Of a stretch of DNA of 64,000 bases, positions 41,978-51,114 are shown piece by piece. The position numbers were made by a program, and so were the translations under genes. Below the pieces are notes generated by a model. It saw only the letters and a list, made by a program, of their open reading frames with translations. It did no database searches and was not told where the DNA came from. The stretch is from JANRLJ01 sp033762735 (lineage in GTDB: Bacteria > Chloroflexota > Anaerolineae > Aggregatilineales > Phototrophicaceae). The DNA lies in the NCBI GenBank assembly GCA_033762735.1, contig JANRLJ010000155.1:1-64000 (forward strand), in the 5' to 3' direction. Positions within the stretch are counted from its first letter, which is position 1. Every line of letters starts with the position of its first letter.

Positions 41978-42390
41978 CGAAAATCATTTATCAGGTTGGG
42001 ACGCGAAACAAAAACGCCATGCCAGCCGCATACGCCGCAAAACACAAAACCCACGTGAGATGGGAATTGAGATTTGTTAGTGTACGCGCGGAGACATAGC
42101 GCTTCCTTTACTCGTCTATCCAGAAGTCTGAGGAAGGTGTGGTTAAATCACACGTTCGTCGGGACATGGATAGTATAGGGTCACAATGGTTCGGCTGTCA
42201 AGCAGTTGCCTCGTGCGTTTCAGGGCGATTGCATCAAAACTCCAGACCCCACTAAAGAACTTTTTTGAACCACAAAGACACGAAGGACACGAAGACGAGG
42301 AAAAAATCTTTGTGTTCTTTGCGCCTTCGTGGTTTTTGAACTTTCTTAGCCTAATTTGTGGAAATTGATGCGTTTGCCCTGTCGTACGTT
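41978..42390. other. Gene-free stretch upstream of the TrmH leader
   Basis: About 410 bases without a convincing gene. It contains the AACCACAAAG inverted repeat at 42266-42341 and a second GGCGTTTTTGTT segment near 42010 that resembles the T tract of the hairpin next to it. No promoter with good boxes was found by eye. Confidence 0.6.
42266..42341. repeat. AACCACAAAG-type inverted repeat (family B)
   Basis: Starts TTGAACCACAAAGACACGAA and ends TTTGCGCCTTCGTGGTTTTT; very similar to 58287-58359 and 34921-35000. Confidence 0.8.
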
Positions 42391-43620
42391 TCAGGCATTG
42401 GCGAAGACGCGCTCGATTCGTTCCATCGCCCAGTCGATCTCGTCGCGGGTGATGACCAGCGGCGGCGCGAACCGGACAACATGATCGTGTGTCTCCTTGC
42501 TCAGCAGCCCTTCCTTGAGCAAAGCCTCACAGAAACGCCGTGCGCCGCCTGCTTCAGGATACAGTTCCACGCCGATCAGCAGTCCCTTGCCCCGCACCTC
42601 TTTGATGTGTTCGCTCTCGATGCGTGCCAGCTTGCCGCGCAGATACTCGCCCTGTACCTCGGCGTTTTCGATCAACCCTTCTTCCATCAGCACGGCCAGC
42701 GCTTCCCGCGCTACCGCCGCCGCCAGCGGATTGCCGCCGAAGGTCGAGCCGTGATCGCCGGGATGAAACACGCCCATGACGGCGTCATCGGCTACCACTG
42801 CCGAAATCGGATAGAACCCGCCGGAAAGTGCCTTGCCCAGCGTCAGCACATCGGCGCGTACATTTTCCCAGTGCGTCGCCAGCAAGCGCCCGGTACGCCC
42901 CAGCCCGGTCTGGATTTCATCAGCGACGAGCAGAATCTCGTAACGGTCGCAGATGTCGCGCACCTGCCGCAGATAACCTTCCGGCGGCAGGACGATGCCG
43001 GCCTCACCCTGAATCGGTTCGAGCATGAAGGCGACGGTATCGGGCGTGATCGCCGCTTCCAGCGCTGCCGGGTCGCCGTAGGTCACAGGGACAAATCCCG
43101 GCGTGAACGGGCCGAAGCCATCCTGATACTGCGCTTCATCGGAAAAGCTGATAATGGTCGTGGTGCGTCCCTGAAAATTACCCTTGCATACAATGATCTG
43201 GGCGCGGTTTTCCGGCACGCCCTTCACCTTGTAACCCCACTTGCGCACCATCTTAATGGCGGTTTCAACCGCTTCCGCCCCGCTGTTCATCGGGAGCATC
43301 TTGTCATAGCCGAGCAGCTCGCACAGCGTTTTGGCAAACAGCGGCAGTTGATCGTTGCGGAAGGCGCGCGAGGTGAGGGGAATTCGGCTGGCCTGCTGGA
43401 TCATCGCGTTGAGGATGCGAGGATGGGCATGCCCCTGGTTGACGGCGGAGTAGGCGCTGAGGAAATCGAGATAGCGTTTGCCTTCGACATCCCAGACCCA
43501 CACGCCCTCGCCGCGCTCCAGCACCACATCCAGCGGTTTATAGTTGCGGGCACCATAGTGCTTTTCAAGGTCGATAAAGTCCTGTGTGGTACGTTCCTGT
43601 AGTGGCGTTGTGGTAAGCAT
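42391..43620 (-). CDS. rocD: Ornithine--oxo-acid aminotransferase
   Basis: 409 aa, class III PLP-dependent aminotransferase. LDFLSAYSAVNQGHAHPRI and LTSRAFRNDQLPLFAK are hallmarks of ornithine aminotransferase rather than acetylornithine aminotransferase; MNSGAEAVETAIKM, VADEIQTGLGRTGR and the PLP lysine in LTLGKALSGGFYP complete the active site. It turns ornithine and 2-oxoglutarate into glutamate semialdehyde and glutamate, linking arginine and proline metabolism. It stands alone between repeat-rich gaps. Confidence 0.93.
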   Translation of the reverse strand: MLTTTPLQERTTQDFIDLEKHYGARNYKPLDVVLERGEGVWVWDVEGKRYLDFLSAYSAVNQGHAHPRILNAMIQQASRIPLTSRAFRNDQLPLFAKTLCELLGYDKMLPMNSGAEAVETAIKMVRKWGYKVKGVPENRAQIIVCKGNFQGRTTTIISFSDEAQYQDGFGPFTPGFVPVTYGDPAALEAAITPDTVAFMLEPIQGEAGIVLPPEGYLRQVRDICDRYEILLVADEIQTGLGRTGRLLATHWENVRADVLTLGKALSGGFYPISAVVADDAVMGVFHPGDHGSTFGGNPLAAAVAREALAVLMEEGLIENAEVQGEYLRGKLARIESEHIKEVRGKGLLIGVELYPEAGGARRFCEALLKEGLLSKETHDHVVRFAPPLVITRDEIDWAMERIERVFANA

Positions 43621-43991
43621 AAAGACCTTCTTGAATGAAGTTTCCTTCGTAGCATAGCCGATTTTGGCGTCCGAAGGATTGGGCGAACTCTATACAAAAT
43701 GCACATACCGATTTAGGCACACTATACATCGAAATCGTAAATTCCCGCCACAAGGAATTAAAGAAAATTCGACGCAAAGGCACGAAGGCGCAAAGGTTCG
43801 CAAAGAGCGGGAGTTGAATCAAAAAAGGCGTGTTCCCACGCTTTAACTTGCTACTCGGTACTCACAACTCGGTACTGCTAAAAATTCGACGCAAAGGCGC
43901 GAAGGTGCAAAGGCTCGCAAAGAGCGGGAGTTGAATCAAAAAAGGCGTATTTCCACGCCCTTTCAACTCGATACTCACGACTCGGTACTTC
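43621..43991. other. Gene-free stretch dominated by a tandem repeat
   Basis: 370 bases upstream of rocD and downstream of the kinase-like gene. From 43764 onward it is two copies of a 117-base unit; before that, 43621-43763 shows nothing recognisable except probable rocD promoter sequence. Confidence 0.7.
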
Positions 43992-43995
43992 TCAG
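43764..43995. repeat. Tandem duplication of a 117-base composite repeat
   Basis: Two units start at 43764 and 43881 (AAAATTCGACGCAAAGGC). Each has a GACGCAAAGG-CGAAGG-CAAAG part of family B, then GAGCGGGAGTTGAATC, an AAAAAAGGCGT stretch, and a heptamer-like ACTCGGTACTCAC array. So two repeat families are fused here and were duplicated together. The second array ends at the stop of the kinase-like gene. Confidence 0.85.
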
Positions 43996-45158
43996 GGAAT
44001 GACGCGGCTGTTGAGCATCTCGTTAGCCGCCATCACCAGCCGCCGCAGTTCTTCTTCCATCTCCTGCGAGATGCCATCCATGATAATCGCATCGCGAAAC
44101 AGATCGCGGGCGGTGCGAATCGCCTCCTGCCCTTCCCGGATTTTGCGCAGCCCGTCGCGCATCTGGTCACGCGCATCCTGGCTGACCGGGCTGGTGTAGG
44201 CATCAGGGAAATCCCAGCCATGCTGTGCTGCCACGCGCCGCAGTTCGCGCAGAAATTCATCCACTGTACTGATCTGCATGGCCGCGCCCGCCTGGAGCAA
44301 GTCCTGAATCGCCGGGCTGAGGGTCGGCTCCACGCCGAAATCCAACTGAGTCACGTCCTGATAACGCTGTTCGACTTCGATCTGACTGCTCGGTTGTGGA
44401 CGGAGCGTGGTCTTCTGTGGGCTGAGTCCGGTGAAAATCGGGTACAGGATGCCGACACAGAGGTTATGCACGTCCATGCGATAAAACTGGGCATCGTTGC
44501 TTTTACCATCCAGCAGGCGCGAACTGTTGAGGTCGATAATCTGCAAACGCTGACCGTCCCAGTAAACGTGTTCCAGCTTATGATCGAGATAGACGATGTT
44601 CTGGCGATGCGCGGCCTGTAGAAGCTGGGCGAATTGCAGCGCCAGCGCCAGCCCTTCCTCGGTCGGCAAGCGCCAGCGCACCCCCGGCTGATTGGGCTTC
44701 ATCAGATAGAGCAGATTGTTGGTGCGCGGCAGATTTTCCAGCGCCAGGTAAGGCCGCCAGTCGCGTTCGGCATAGTCGTGCGTTGCCTCGCGGAAGGCGT
44801 TGACGTCCAGCCCAAACGAAACGACATCTCCCCCGGCAGGCGCTTCGCCCATGGCCGAAAGATAGCCACAGTCGCGCAACCGCACTACGCTGGTCTCATC
44901 GGCCAGCCGGGTGAGCAGATCGGCCTCGCTGGCGAAAGCGCGATATTCCCAGCGAATATCGCCATTCGGAGAAAGATGCTCAGTACGCAGCACCTTAAAG
45001 GCGACGCGCTGGCTGGTGCGTAAATCAACCGCATCCAGCACACGGGCATAATGGCCGAGCGCGAAGGTGTCGATAAAATCGTCAATACGGTACAGGTCTG
45101 CGAGTGTCGTCATCATCGAGGAAATCGCCGGTCGTGGGCATTTATCTGAGGCCGTCAC
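43992..45158 (-). CDS. Divergent serine/threonine kinase-like protein
   Basis: 388 aa from GTG 45158; ATG 45116 is an alternative start. The kinase lysine is in VAFKVL (K55), but the glycine loop is reduced to FALGHYARV. The catalytic loop reads YLDHKLEH (D192, K194, H197), so the HRD histidine-arginine is lost and the metal-binding asparagine is His; DFG is DLN (D209). Some activity is still possible, but the protein may be a pseudokinase. The C-terminal ~110 residues are helical (DQMRDGLRKIREGQEAIRTA). Divergent from a PP2C phosphatase gene 258 bases away, which suggests a signalling pair. Confidence 0.7.
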   Translation of the reverse strand: MTASDKCPRPAISSMMTTLADLYRIDDFIDTFALGHYARVLDAVDLRTSQRVAFKVLRTEHLSPNGDIRWEYRAFASEADLLTRLADETSVVRLRDCGYLSAMGEAPAGGDVVSFGLDVNAFREATHDYAERDWRPYLALENLPRTNNLLYLMKPNQPGVRWRLPTEEGLALALQFAQLLQAAHRQNIVYLDHKLEHVYWDGQRLQIIDLNSSRLLDGKSNDAQFYRMDVHNLCVGILYPIFTGLSPQKTTLRPQPSSQIEVEQRYQDVTQLDFGVEPTLSPAIQDLLQAGAAMQISTVDEFLRELRRVAAQHGWDFPDAYTSPVSQDARDQMRDGLRKIREGQEAIRTARDLFRDAIIMDGISQEMEEELRRLVMAANEMLNSRVIP

Positions 45159-45238
45159 CGGCTGAACTGATATGGCGCAACTATAGCACAGCGCAGGCGG
45201 GCGGTCTATCCAAATTTGAAACCTTACGATTGAGGGCT

Positions 45239-45267
45239 TTGACGCTTCGCAGGGACTCGGTTATGAT
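45239..45267 (+). promoter_or_regulatory. Sigma-70 type promoter for the PP2C gene
   Basis: TTGACG (45239-45244), a 17-base spacer and TATGAT (45262-45267). Five of six bases match at each box. It predicts a leader of about 140 bases before ATG 45417. Confidence 0.6.
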
Positions 45268-45416
45268 AAGTTCAGTTTAAAGGCACATTGCAATTCCACT
45301 GTCGCCGTGCATGGCTGTCAACGTAAAACGCTTCTGGTGGCGTAAACAGGCAATGAATTTGCGCCAGCGGGGTAAGTCTGTAGAATAACCAAAACTGGGT
45401 TGTGAGGAGTCCGGGC

Positions 45417-46547
45417 ATGATGGATCCGGCGCGTGGTATCCGTCTTCGCAGCAGCGCACGCACGAATACGGGTAAGGTGCGAGACAACAACGAGGATAAT
45501 ATCCACCTCTGGACGAGTGACCAGACCGCGCTTGCAATTGTGGCAGACGGCATGGGCGGTGCCGCCGCGGGGGAAGAAGCCAGCCGAATCGCCGTTGAGA
45601 TGATTCAGGAAGGGCTGATCGACGCAAACACCGGGGGAACTGTCGAGCTGCTGGTGGAAGAAGATGATGACACCCTCACCGACCGCATGAAACTCGCCAT
45701 TCGCTCCGCCAATATGTCCATTGTCCAGAAAGCCGACCGTCATCCTGAATTCAAAGGCATGGGCACCACCGTCACGATGGCGCTGGTACGGAACACCCAT
45801 GCAGTGATCGGGCACGTCGGGGACAGCCGCGCCTATCTCATCGACGGCCAGGACGGGCATATCATCCAGGTCACGTCCGATCACAGCTTCGTGCAGGCGC
45901 TTGTTTCCGCCGGGCACATCAGCGAGGAAGAAGCCGAAGATCATCCTATGAAAAACGTCCTCTACCGTGCGCTTGGACAGGCGCGGGATGTCGAGGTGGA
46001 TATTTACTATGAGCGGCTGCAACCCAACGACCGTCTTGTGCTGTGTTCGGATGGTCTGACGCTGCATGTACGGCCAGAGGAAATCGCGCAGGTGGTGCTG
46101 GCGGCGGATAATCCTGAAGAAGCCAGCCAGAAATTGATCGAGCTTGCCAATGCACGCGGCGGACGCGACAACGTCAGCGTGATTGTGATTAAGGTCGAGC
46201 GCGACGAAGTCCTGAGCGAACTTGAAGAAAGCAGCAGGTCAAAAGCCAGTGCCTATAATGGCTTCGACGACGATACCCTGATTATCCGCAAAAAGGAGGG
46301 GAGCAAGCTGCCCTTCGGCTCGTCCGAATCACATAACTCCCCCGCTCCCAGAGAGCGCGATGGCAAAGTATCGTCGTCGGTCAGATCAGCCGCTACCGCT
46401 GCACGATCAACCACCGAACGCCCTACCGTGACTGTACCAGTAGTACGCAGCTGCCCGAACGAGTCGCCCACCGCTTCAGGATGCGATGAGGACTCAGGGC
46501 GAGCCTATGTCCCCTTGCAGGAAGGGCGAGACACCCACCTGCGATAA
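45417..46547 (+). CDS. PP2C-type protein serine/threonine phosphatase
   Basis: 376 aa from ATG 45417, six bases after GAGGAG; a GTG at 45402 also opens the frame. The PP2C core (about 8-265) has GKVRDNNEDN, VADGMGGAAAGEEAS, GMGTTVTMALV, HVGDSRAYLI, SDHSFVQALV, LCSDGLT and RDNVSVIVIK, with all metal-binding aspartates. It removes phosphate from Ser/Thr. The remaining ~110 residues are a serine, arginine and threonine-rich tail without membrane helix, of unclear origin; the sequence quality of this tail as coding DNA looks poor. It may counteract the kinase-like neighbour or the kinase at 58820. Confidence 0.9.
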   Translation: MMDPARGIRLRSSARTNTGKVRDNNEDNIHLWTSDQTALAIVADGMGGAAAGEEASRIAVEMIQEGLIDANTGGTVELLVEEDDDTLTDRMKLAIRSANMSIVQKADRHPEFKGMGTTVTMALVRNTHAVIGHVGDSRAYLIDGQDGHIIQVTSDHSFVQALVSAGHISEEEAEDHPMKNVLYRALGQARDVEVDIYYERLQPNDRLVLCSDGLTLHVRPEEIAQVVLAADNPEEASQKLIELANARGGRDNVSVIVIKVERDEVLSELEESSRSKASAYNGFDDDTLIIRKKEGSKLPFGSSESHNSPAPRERDGKVSSSVRSAATAARSTTERPTVTVPVVRSCPNESPTASGCDEDSGRAYVPLQEGRDTHLR

Positions 46548-46667
46548 AAAAACGCACCCCACCGGCTGCCCTACGCTTATCCTCTGTTATTGCCACGTTT
46601 TATGAAAACGCAGGCAGTGTTTGGATTCCAGCTTGCGCCAGCGACGTGCGTTATGACGTAAGTCGTG

Positions 46668-46673
46668 TATAAT
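46668..46673 (+). promoter_or_regulatory. Consensus -10 box (TATAAT) upstream of the PBP gene
   Basis: TATAAT preceded by GTG. No good -35 box is present 17 bases upstream. Leader to ATG 46754 would be about 75 bases. Confidence 0.35.
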
Positions 46674-46753
46674 CACAACCATAAGTTTGAACCCTGTTTG
46701 ACAAAATCATTTTCGCGCAATGCCACTTGAATTCGTACCGTAAAGGCAAAGCC

Positions 46754-49700
46754 ATGTCGGATACTCCACCACCTCCAGCAGATGTGAGCCAGGACGAGCA
46801 GCCGAGTGGGGGCTGGCAGCGTCCTTCTACCACGAACGCCTGGCGAGCACCGGAAAGATCGAACGAGCCGCAGGGGTGGCGTGTGCCTGCTCTGCCGCAA
46901 AACCTCGATGAACAGCCCGCCGAAACCGGAGCGTGGCATCTTCCCAAAGCGGAAGACACCACCTTTACGCCGGAGGCGGTGATCGAGATCAAGCCCCCGG
47001 AAGACGCGCTGCTTGAATTTAATCCAACCCCGTCGGTGATGGTCACACCACCCCCGAACGATCCAAATGCCATCGCGCCGGAAGATGCCCTCTTCAGCGC
47101 TGCACAGGCCGCTGCGCCGGGGGATGCGCCCGCACAGCCGAGCACGCCCGTCGCGCCCGAAGACCTGCTGCTGATGCTGGAGCACATCGACGAGGAAGAA
47201 GACGACTTTAACACGCTTCAGATGAGCGAACTGATGGCGCTGGCGAACCTGGCAGACAGCCAGCCCGTTCAGGCCATCCCCGGCGCAGAATCGCCCATCG
47301 TCGCCGGGTTGACGGCTGCGGCCAATCAGGCAGCGTCCCCCGCCGCGAACCTGCTGTCCCCGGCGGAACGTGCTGTGCTCACGCCCGGTGTTGATGACGC
47401 GGCGGAGTATGCCCGCAAACAGTTGGAACAGCTTGGCGCGGACGAAGAAGCCGCCCCAGCGGGAACGGTGGGCGTCGCAGGGGGCACCGTCGCCACGCCC
47501 ACCGGGCCAGAAGCAACCGGGATCGGCAGCGGTACAGCGGCGGTCGATGCTGCTGCCTACGCCCGCGAACAGTTGCAGCAGCTTGGTGTGGAAACCGAGG
47601 TCGAGCCAGCCGCCCCAGCCGAAGTGCTCAACCCGCGTGAGCAGGATCTGGCGCGGCGCTACCATGAAACGCAGGATCGCGTCCGCCAGCTTCGTGCGCA
47701 GGTGCAGGCCGGTCAGCTCAGCCAGGACGATTTCCTCAACCAACTGCGCGACCTGATGGTGCTGGACGACGAGCAGCAGTGGTGGATGATGGGCGTGGAG
47801 AGCGACTCCTGGTATCGCGCCGAGGGCGATCAGTGGGTGCAGGATTCTCCTTCCGTGCTGGAAAAAGAAGAGCGCATCCAGCAGCAGCAGGCAGGCGACC
47901 TGAATCGCTTCGTCCAGCAGCCGCTCGACTATTTGCCGGACTCCCAGCCACAGGCCGCAGTGACGGGGGAATTCACCTCCCCCGGCGGTGAGATTCGGCT
48001 GGACGAGAATTTCATGCCCCTGCCGAGAGAAGTCCCCGTCAACGACCCGGATTTCACCGTCCCCAACCCGGCAGTGATCGGCGTGAACACGGTTCGCTCC
48101 AACGAGGCCGCGACCATCCCCGGCGCGTCCTTCTATGATGCGACCGTTCCTTCACCCGCTGCTGGGCCAACCGTTGCGGCCACGCCCGTCAGCTACGGCA
48201 CGGTTGAGTCGCCCTACGATGTGACCGAGCCGCCCGATTATGAACTGGAAGCGGAAAAAGCCGCGCCCATTTATGAGGAGGCAGCGGAGCGCCAGCGCCA
48301 GTCCGCCGCGCGAACCGTTTTCCTGATCGTGGCGGGGATTATCATCCTCGTGCTGCTAATCGGCGTGGGGGGCATCGCCGCCTCGCTGCTGTGGTATCAG
48401 GGCATCGTCGATCAGTGGGAACCGCAGATCGTCGCCCTTGCCAACTACCAGCCTCCCTTCCAGACCGTGACCATTCTGGACAGCGCAGGCGGTGAGATCG
48501 CGACGCTGGGGCGGGATGGGGCTGATCGCCGCGAAATCGCCCTCACGGAAATTTCGCCCTATTTCCTCCACGCGGTGATCTCGCTGGAAGACCCGAACTT
48601 TTACGATGACCCCGGCTGGAACCTGCTGGCGACCATCAACGCCTTTACGGGCAATCTGACGGGCGGTGGCGGACAGCAGGGATCCGACACCATCACCCAG
48701 CAGGTCGCTCGCAACTTCGTCATCCAGAACGCCGACCTGACCAACCAGCAGGAAATCAACGAAATTGTGGTCGCGGGCGAACTCACCCGCCGCTACAGCA
48801 AGAATGATATTCTTGAATTGTTCGTGAACGAAGTCGCTTTCGGCAATCAGATTTTCGGTGTCGAAGCCGCTGCCCGCTTCTATTTTGACAAGCCCGCCCG
48901 TGACCTGAATCTGCCGGAAGCAGCGCTGCTCGCCAGCCTGATTCGAGCGCCCGCCGCCACCAACCCGGTCACGACCCGCGATGCCTCGTTCGAGCTGATG
49001 GACGTGACCTTGCAGCGGATGGCGGAGGTGCAGTGCCTTCGCTTCCTGCACGATGCACCGGGGGTGGCCGCCGACACACCCTTCTGTGTCACCCAGGCAC
49101 AGGTGAACAGCGGCTCGGTCGCCATCGAAAAAGCCCGCGTGGAAACCCGCGAGTATCTGCCGCGCGACTTCAACTATGAGTATCCGCACTTCGTCCAACT
49201 GGTCGAGGCGCAGCTTCAGGAATACTTCGGCGCAGATCAGCTCTATCGCGGCGGCTACACCGTCGTGACCACGCTCGACCCCGACACGCAGGACGCGGCC
49301 CAAAGCGCCCTGGAAGACGCGATGCAGCGGTTGGGCGCGACCGGCGTGAACACCGGCTCGATTGTCGTAATTAACCCACAGAACGGCGCGGTGCTGGCGA
49401 TGGTCGGCAGCCCGGACTTCAACAATCCCGACATCGGCGGCCAGAATAATTACTCCCTCACCTACCGCCAGCCCGGTCCGGTCATTCAGCCGATTGTGTA
49501 TGCCACCACCCTGCAGGGCATCGACACCAACGGCAACGGCACCCGCGAGTTCGGCGAATACATGACCCCGGCCACCATCATCTGGGATGTGCCGACCACC
49601 TATGACATCGGCGGGCAGACCTTTACCCCGGTGAATTTCGACCGCATCTATCATGGGGCGACCGCGCTGCGCGCTGCGCTCCAGAACAACTACAACGTCG

Positions 49701-51064
49701 CGGCCATCAAGGCGCTGGAATTTGTCGGACTGGATAACTTCCGGGCGCTGGCGACCGCGATGGGCATTCGCTTCCGCGATGATGCTGTCTTCGGCCTGAC
49801 GACGGCGCAAGGCGCGACCGAAGCCAGCCTCTATGACATGACGATTGCCTACGCCACCATCGCCAACAACGGTACGCGGCTGCGACCGTTCTTCATCAGC
49901 CGCATTGTGGACGCGCAGGAAGCCGAAGTGCCGCTGCCCGCCCGGCCAGAGCCAGTTCAGGCCGTTTCGCCGGGGGTGGCCTTCCTGCTGCAGGACATCC
50001 TGCGCGATGATGCCGCCCGCCAGCCGACCCACGGGCTGAACTCCGCGCTGAACATCCCCGAACTGAACGGGCGTATCGCCGCGCAGGCCGGAATCAGCGA
50101 AGGCGCTCGCGACCTGTGGACGATTGGCTTTACCAATAACCGCGTGGTCGGCGTGTGGATGGGCAACAACAACGGTTCGCCCACCACCAATGATCGCAAT
50201 CTGCTGGCCGCCGCCCCCGTCTGGAATCAGGTGATGCGCGCCGCCTTGCAGGAGGAGAACGTCGGGCAGTTCAACCCGCCCACCAACCTCGTGACGCAGG
50301 GGGCGGTCTGCGACCTGACCGGGACGCTGGCCGATAACAACTGCGCTGCCCGCCGCAACGAATGGTGGCTCGTCAGCCAGCCACCGCCAACCACCGCCCA
50401 GGGTCTTGTCAGCACCATTCAGGTCGATGCGTGGACGGGGCTGCTGGTGAACCCGACCGTCTGCCCCACCGACGCGATTCCGGTGACGGTGCTTAACACG
50501 ACCGACGAAGCCGCCATCAACTGGATCAACACCACCAACGCCGGGCAGCAGTGGGCGCGGCAAGTCGGGCTGACGCTCCCGGTGCAGCGCGCACCAACCG
50601 GAACCTGCGACGGCACCAATATTCCGTCTGCCGTCGTCAGCTACCCGACGGGCGGCATCACGCTGCAAAACACCGTCGAGATCACAGGCATCGCCACTGC
50701 GCCGGATTTCGCCAGCTATTCGGTGGAATTCGCGCCCGTGAACACCAATTCGTTCCGGTTGATTACCAACAGCAACCAGCCGCAGACCGCGCCCAATTCG
50801 GTGCTGGCTCGCTGGGACACCACTGCTGTAACCAACGGCGACTACACACTGCAACTGACAATGATCTCCCAGACCGGGCGGCGTATCACCCGGCAGGAGA
50901 CGGTGCGCATCGCCAACATCCCGCCCACGCCGACTCCAGCACCGCCCACGCCCTTCCCGACACAGCCGCCGCTGATCGTGCCGACCAATCCGCTGCCGTT
51001 CGAGCCGCTGCCGCCGACCAGCGCCAACCCCGCGCCGACGGTCAATCCGCTGGGTGGGTCATAA
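46754..51064 (+). CDS. Class A penicillin-binding protein homologue with degraded transpeptidase motifs and long cytoplasmic N-terminus
   Basis: 1436 aa from ATG 46754 (a TTG at 46727 is also in frame). Residues 1-520 are cytoplasmic: acidic and proline-rich, two copies of AxYAR(K/E)QL(E/Q)QLG, and a segment LRAQVQAGQLSQDDFLNQLR ... WWMMGVESDSWYR typical of Chloroflexota. One membrane helix is at ~522-548. The GT51 glycosyltransferase domain keeps its key glutamate (E612 in SLEDPNFYDDPG) and SDTITQQVARN. In the transpeptidase domain the SxxK serine and lysine are P909 and Q912 (PGPVIQP), SxN is N979-Y-N981, and KTG is Q1111-A-G. So acyl-serine chemistry is not possible; glycan polymerisation may remain. 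The end is a beta-rich domain and a Pro/Thr tail. Confidence 0.88.
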   Translation: MSDTPPPPADVSQDEQPSGGWQRPSTTNAWRAPERSNEPQGWRVPALPQNLDEQPAETGAWHLPKAEDTTFTPEAVIEIKPPEDALLEFNPTPSVMVTPPPNDPNAIAPEDALFSAAQAAAPGDAPAQPSTPVAPEDLLLMLEHIDEEEDDFNTLQMSELMALANLADSQPVQAIPGAESPIVAGLTAAANQAASPAANLLSPAERAVLTPGVDDAAEYARKQLEQLGADEEAAPAGTVGVAGGTVATPTGPEATGIGSGTAAVDAAAYAREQLQQLGVETEVEPAAPAEVLNPREQDLARRYHETQDRVRQLRAQVQAGQLSQDDFLNQLRDLMVLDDEQQWWMMGVESDSWYRAEGDQWVQDSPSVLEKEERIQQQQAGDLNRFVQQPLDYLPDSQPQAAVTGEFTSPGGEIRLDENFMPLPREVPVNDPDFTVPNPAVIGVNTVRSNEAATIPGASFYDATVPSPAAGPTVAATPVSYGTVESPYDVTEPPDYELEAEKAAPIYEEAAERQRQSAARTVFLIVAGIIILVLLIGVGGIAASLLWYQGIVDQWEPQIVALANYQPPFQTVTILDSAGGEIATLGRDGADRREIALTEISPYFLHAVISLEDPNFYDDPGWNLLATINAFTGNLTGGGGQQGSDTITQQVARNFVIQNADLTNQQEINEIVVAGELTRRYSKNDILELFVNEVAFGNQIFGVEAAARFYFDKPARDLNLPEAALLASLIRAPAATNPVTTRDASFELMDVTLQRMAEVQCLRFLHDAPGVAADTPFCVTQAQVNSGSVAIEKARVETREYLPRDFNYEYPHFVQLVEAQLQEYFGADQLYRGGYTVVTTLDPDTQDAAQSALEDAMQRLGATGVNTGSIVVINPQNGAVLAMVGSPDFNNPDIGGQNNYSLTYRQPGPVIQPIVYATTLQGIDTNGNGTREFGEYMTPATIIWDVPTTYDIGGQTFTPVNFDRIYHGATALRAALQNNYNVAAIKALEFVGLDNFRALATAMGIRFRDDAVFGLTTAQGATEASLYDMTIAYATIANNGTRLRPFFISRIVDAQEAEVPLPARPEPVQAVSPGVAFLLQDILRDDAARQPTHGLNSALNIPELNGRIAAQAGISEGARDLWTIGFTNNRVVGVWMGNNNGSPTTNDRNLLAAAPVWNQVMRAALQEENVGQFNPPTNLVTQGAVCDLTGTLADNNCAARRNEWWLVSQPPPTTAQGLVSTIQVDAWTGLLVNPTVCPTDAIPVTVLNTTDEAAINWINTTNAGQQWARQVGLTLPVQRAPTGTCDGTNIPSAVVSYPTGGITLQNTVEITGIATAPDFASYSVEFAPVNTNSFRLITNSNQPQTAPNSVLARWDTTAVTNGDYTLQLTMISQTGRRITRQETVRIANIPPTPTPAPPTPFPTQPPLIVPTNPLPFEPLPPTSANPAPTVNPLGGS

Positions 51065-51085
51065 GCACGACCACAGATGTTTTTC

Positions 51086-51114
51086 GTAGGGGCGACTCGG
51101 CGAGTCGCCCCTAC
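51086..51114. repeat. Perfect family A palindrome overlapping a stop codon
   Basis: GTAGGGGCGACTCG-G-CGAGTCGCCCCTAC, a perfect 14-base-pair inverted repeat with a one-base centre. The TAG stop of the minus-strand 891-aa gene (51111-51113) lies inside its right arm. Confidence 0.9.

Noticed and set aside
43764..43995. CRISPR or small satellite array
   Set aside because: Only two units, both made of known dispersed repeat families, with no spacer pattern and no cas genes.
46486..46605. Cysteine-rich reading frame at the end of the PP2C gene (MRTQGEPMSPC...)
   Set aside because: About 39 codons in another frame, no homology and no ribosome binding site; a frameshifted C-terminus was considered but the upstream part of that frame contains stops.
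48356..50854. Minus-strand frame of 832 codons across the PBP gene
   Set aside because: Antisense shadow of a well-supported GC-rich gene; composition is unlike a protein and there is no ribosome binding site.
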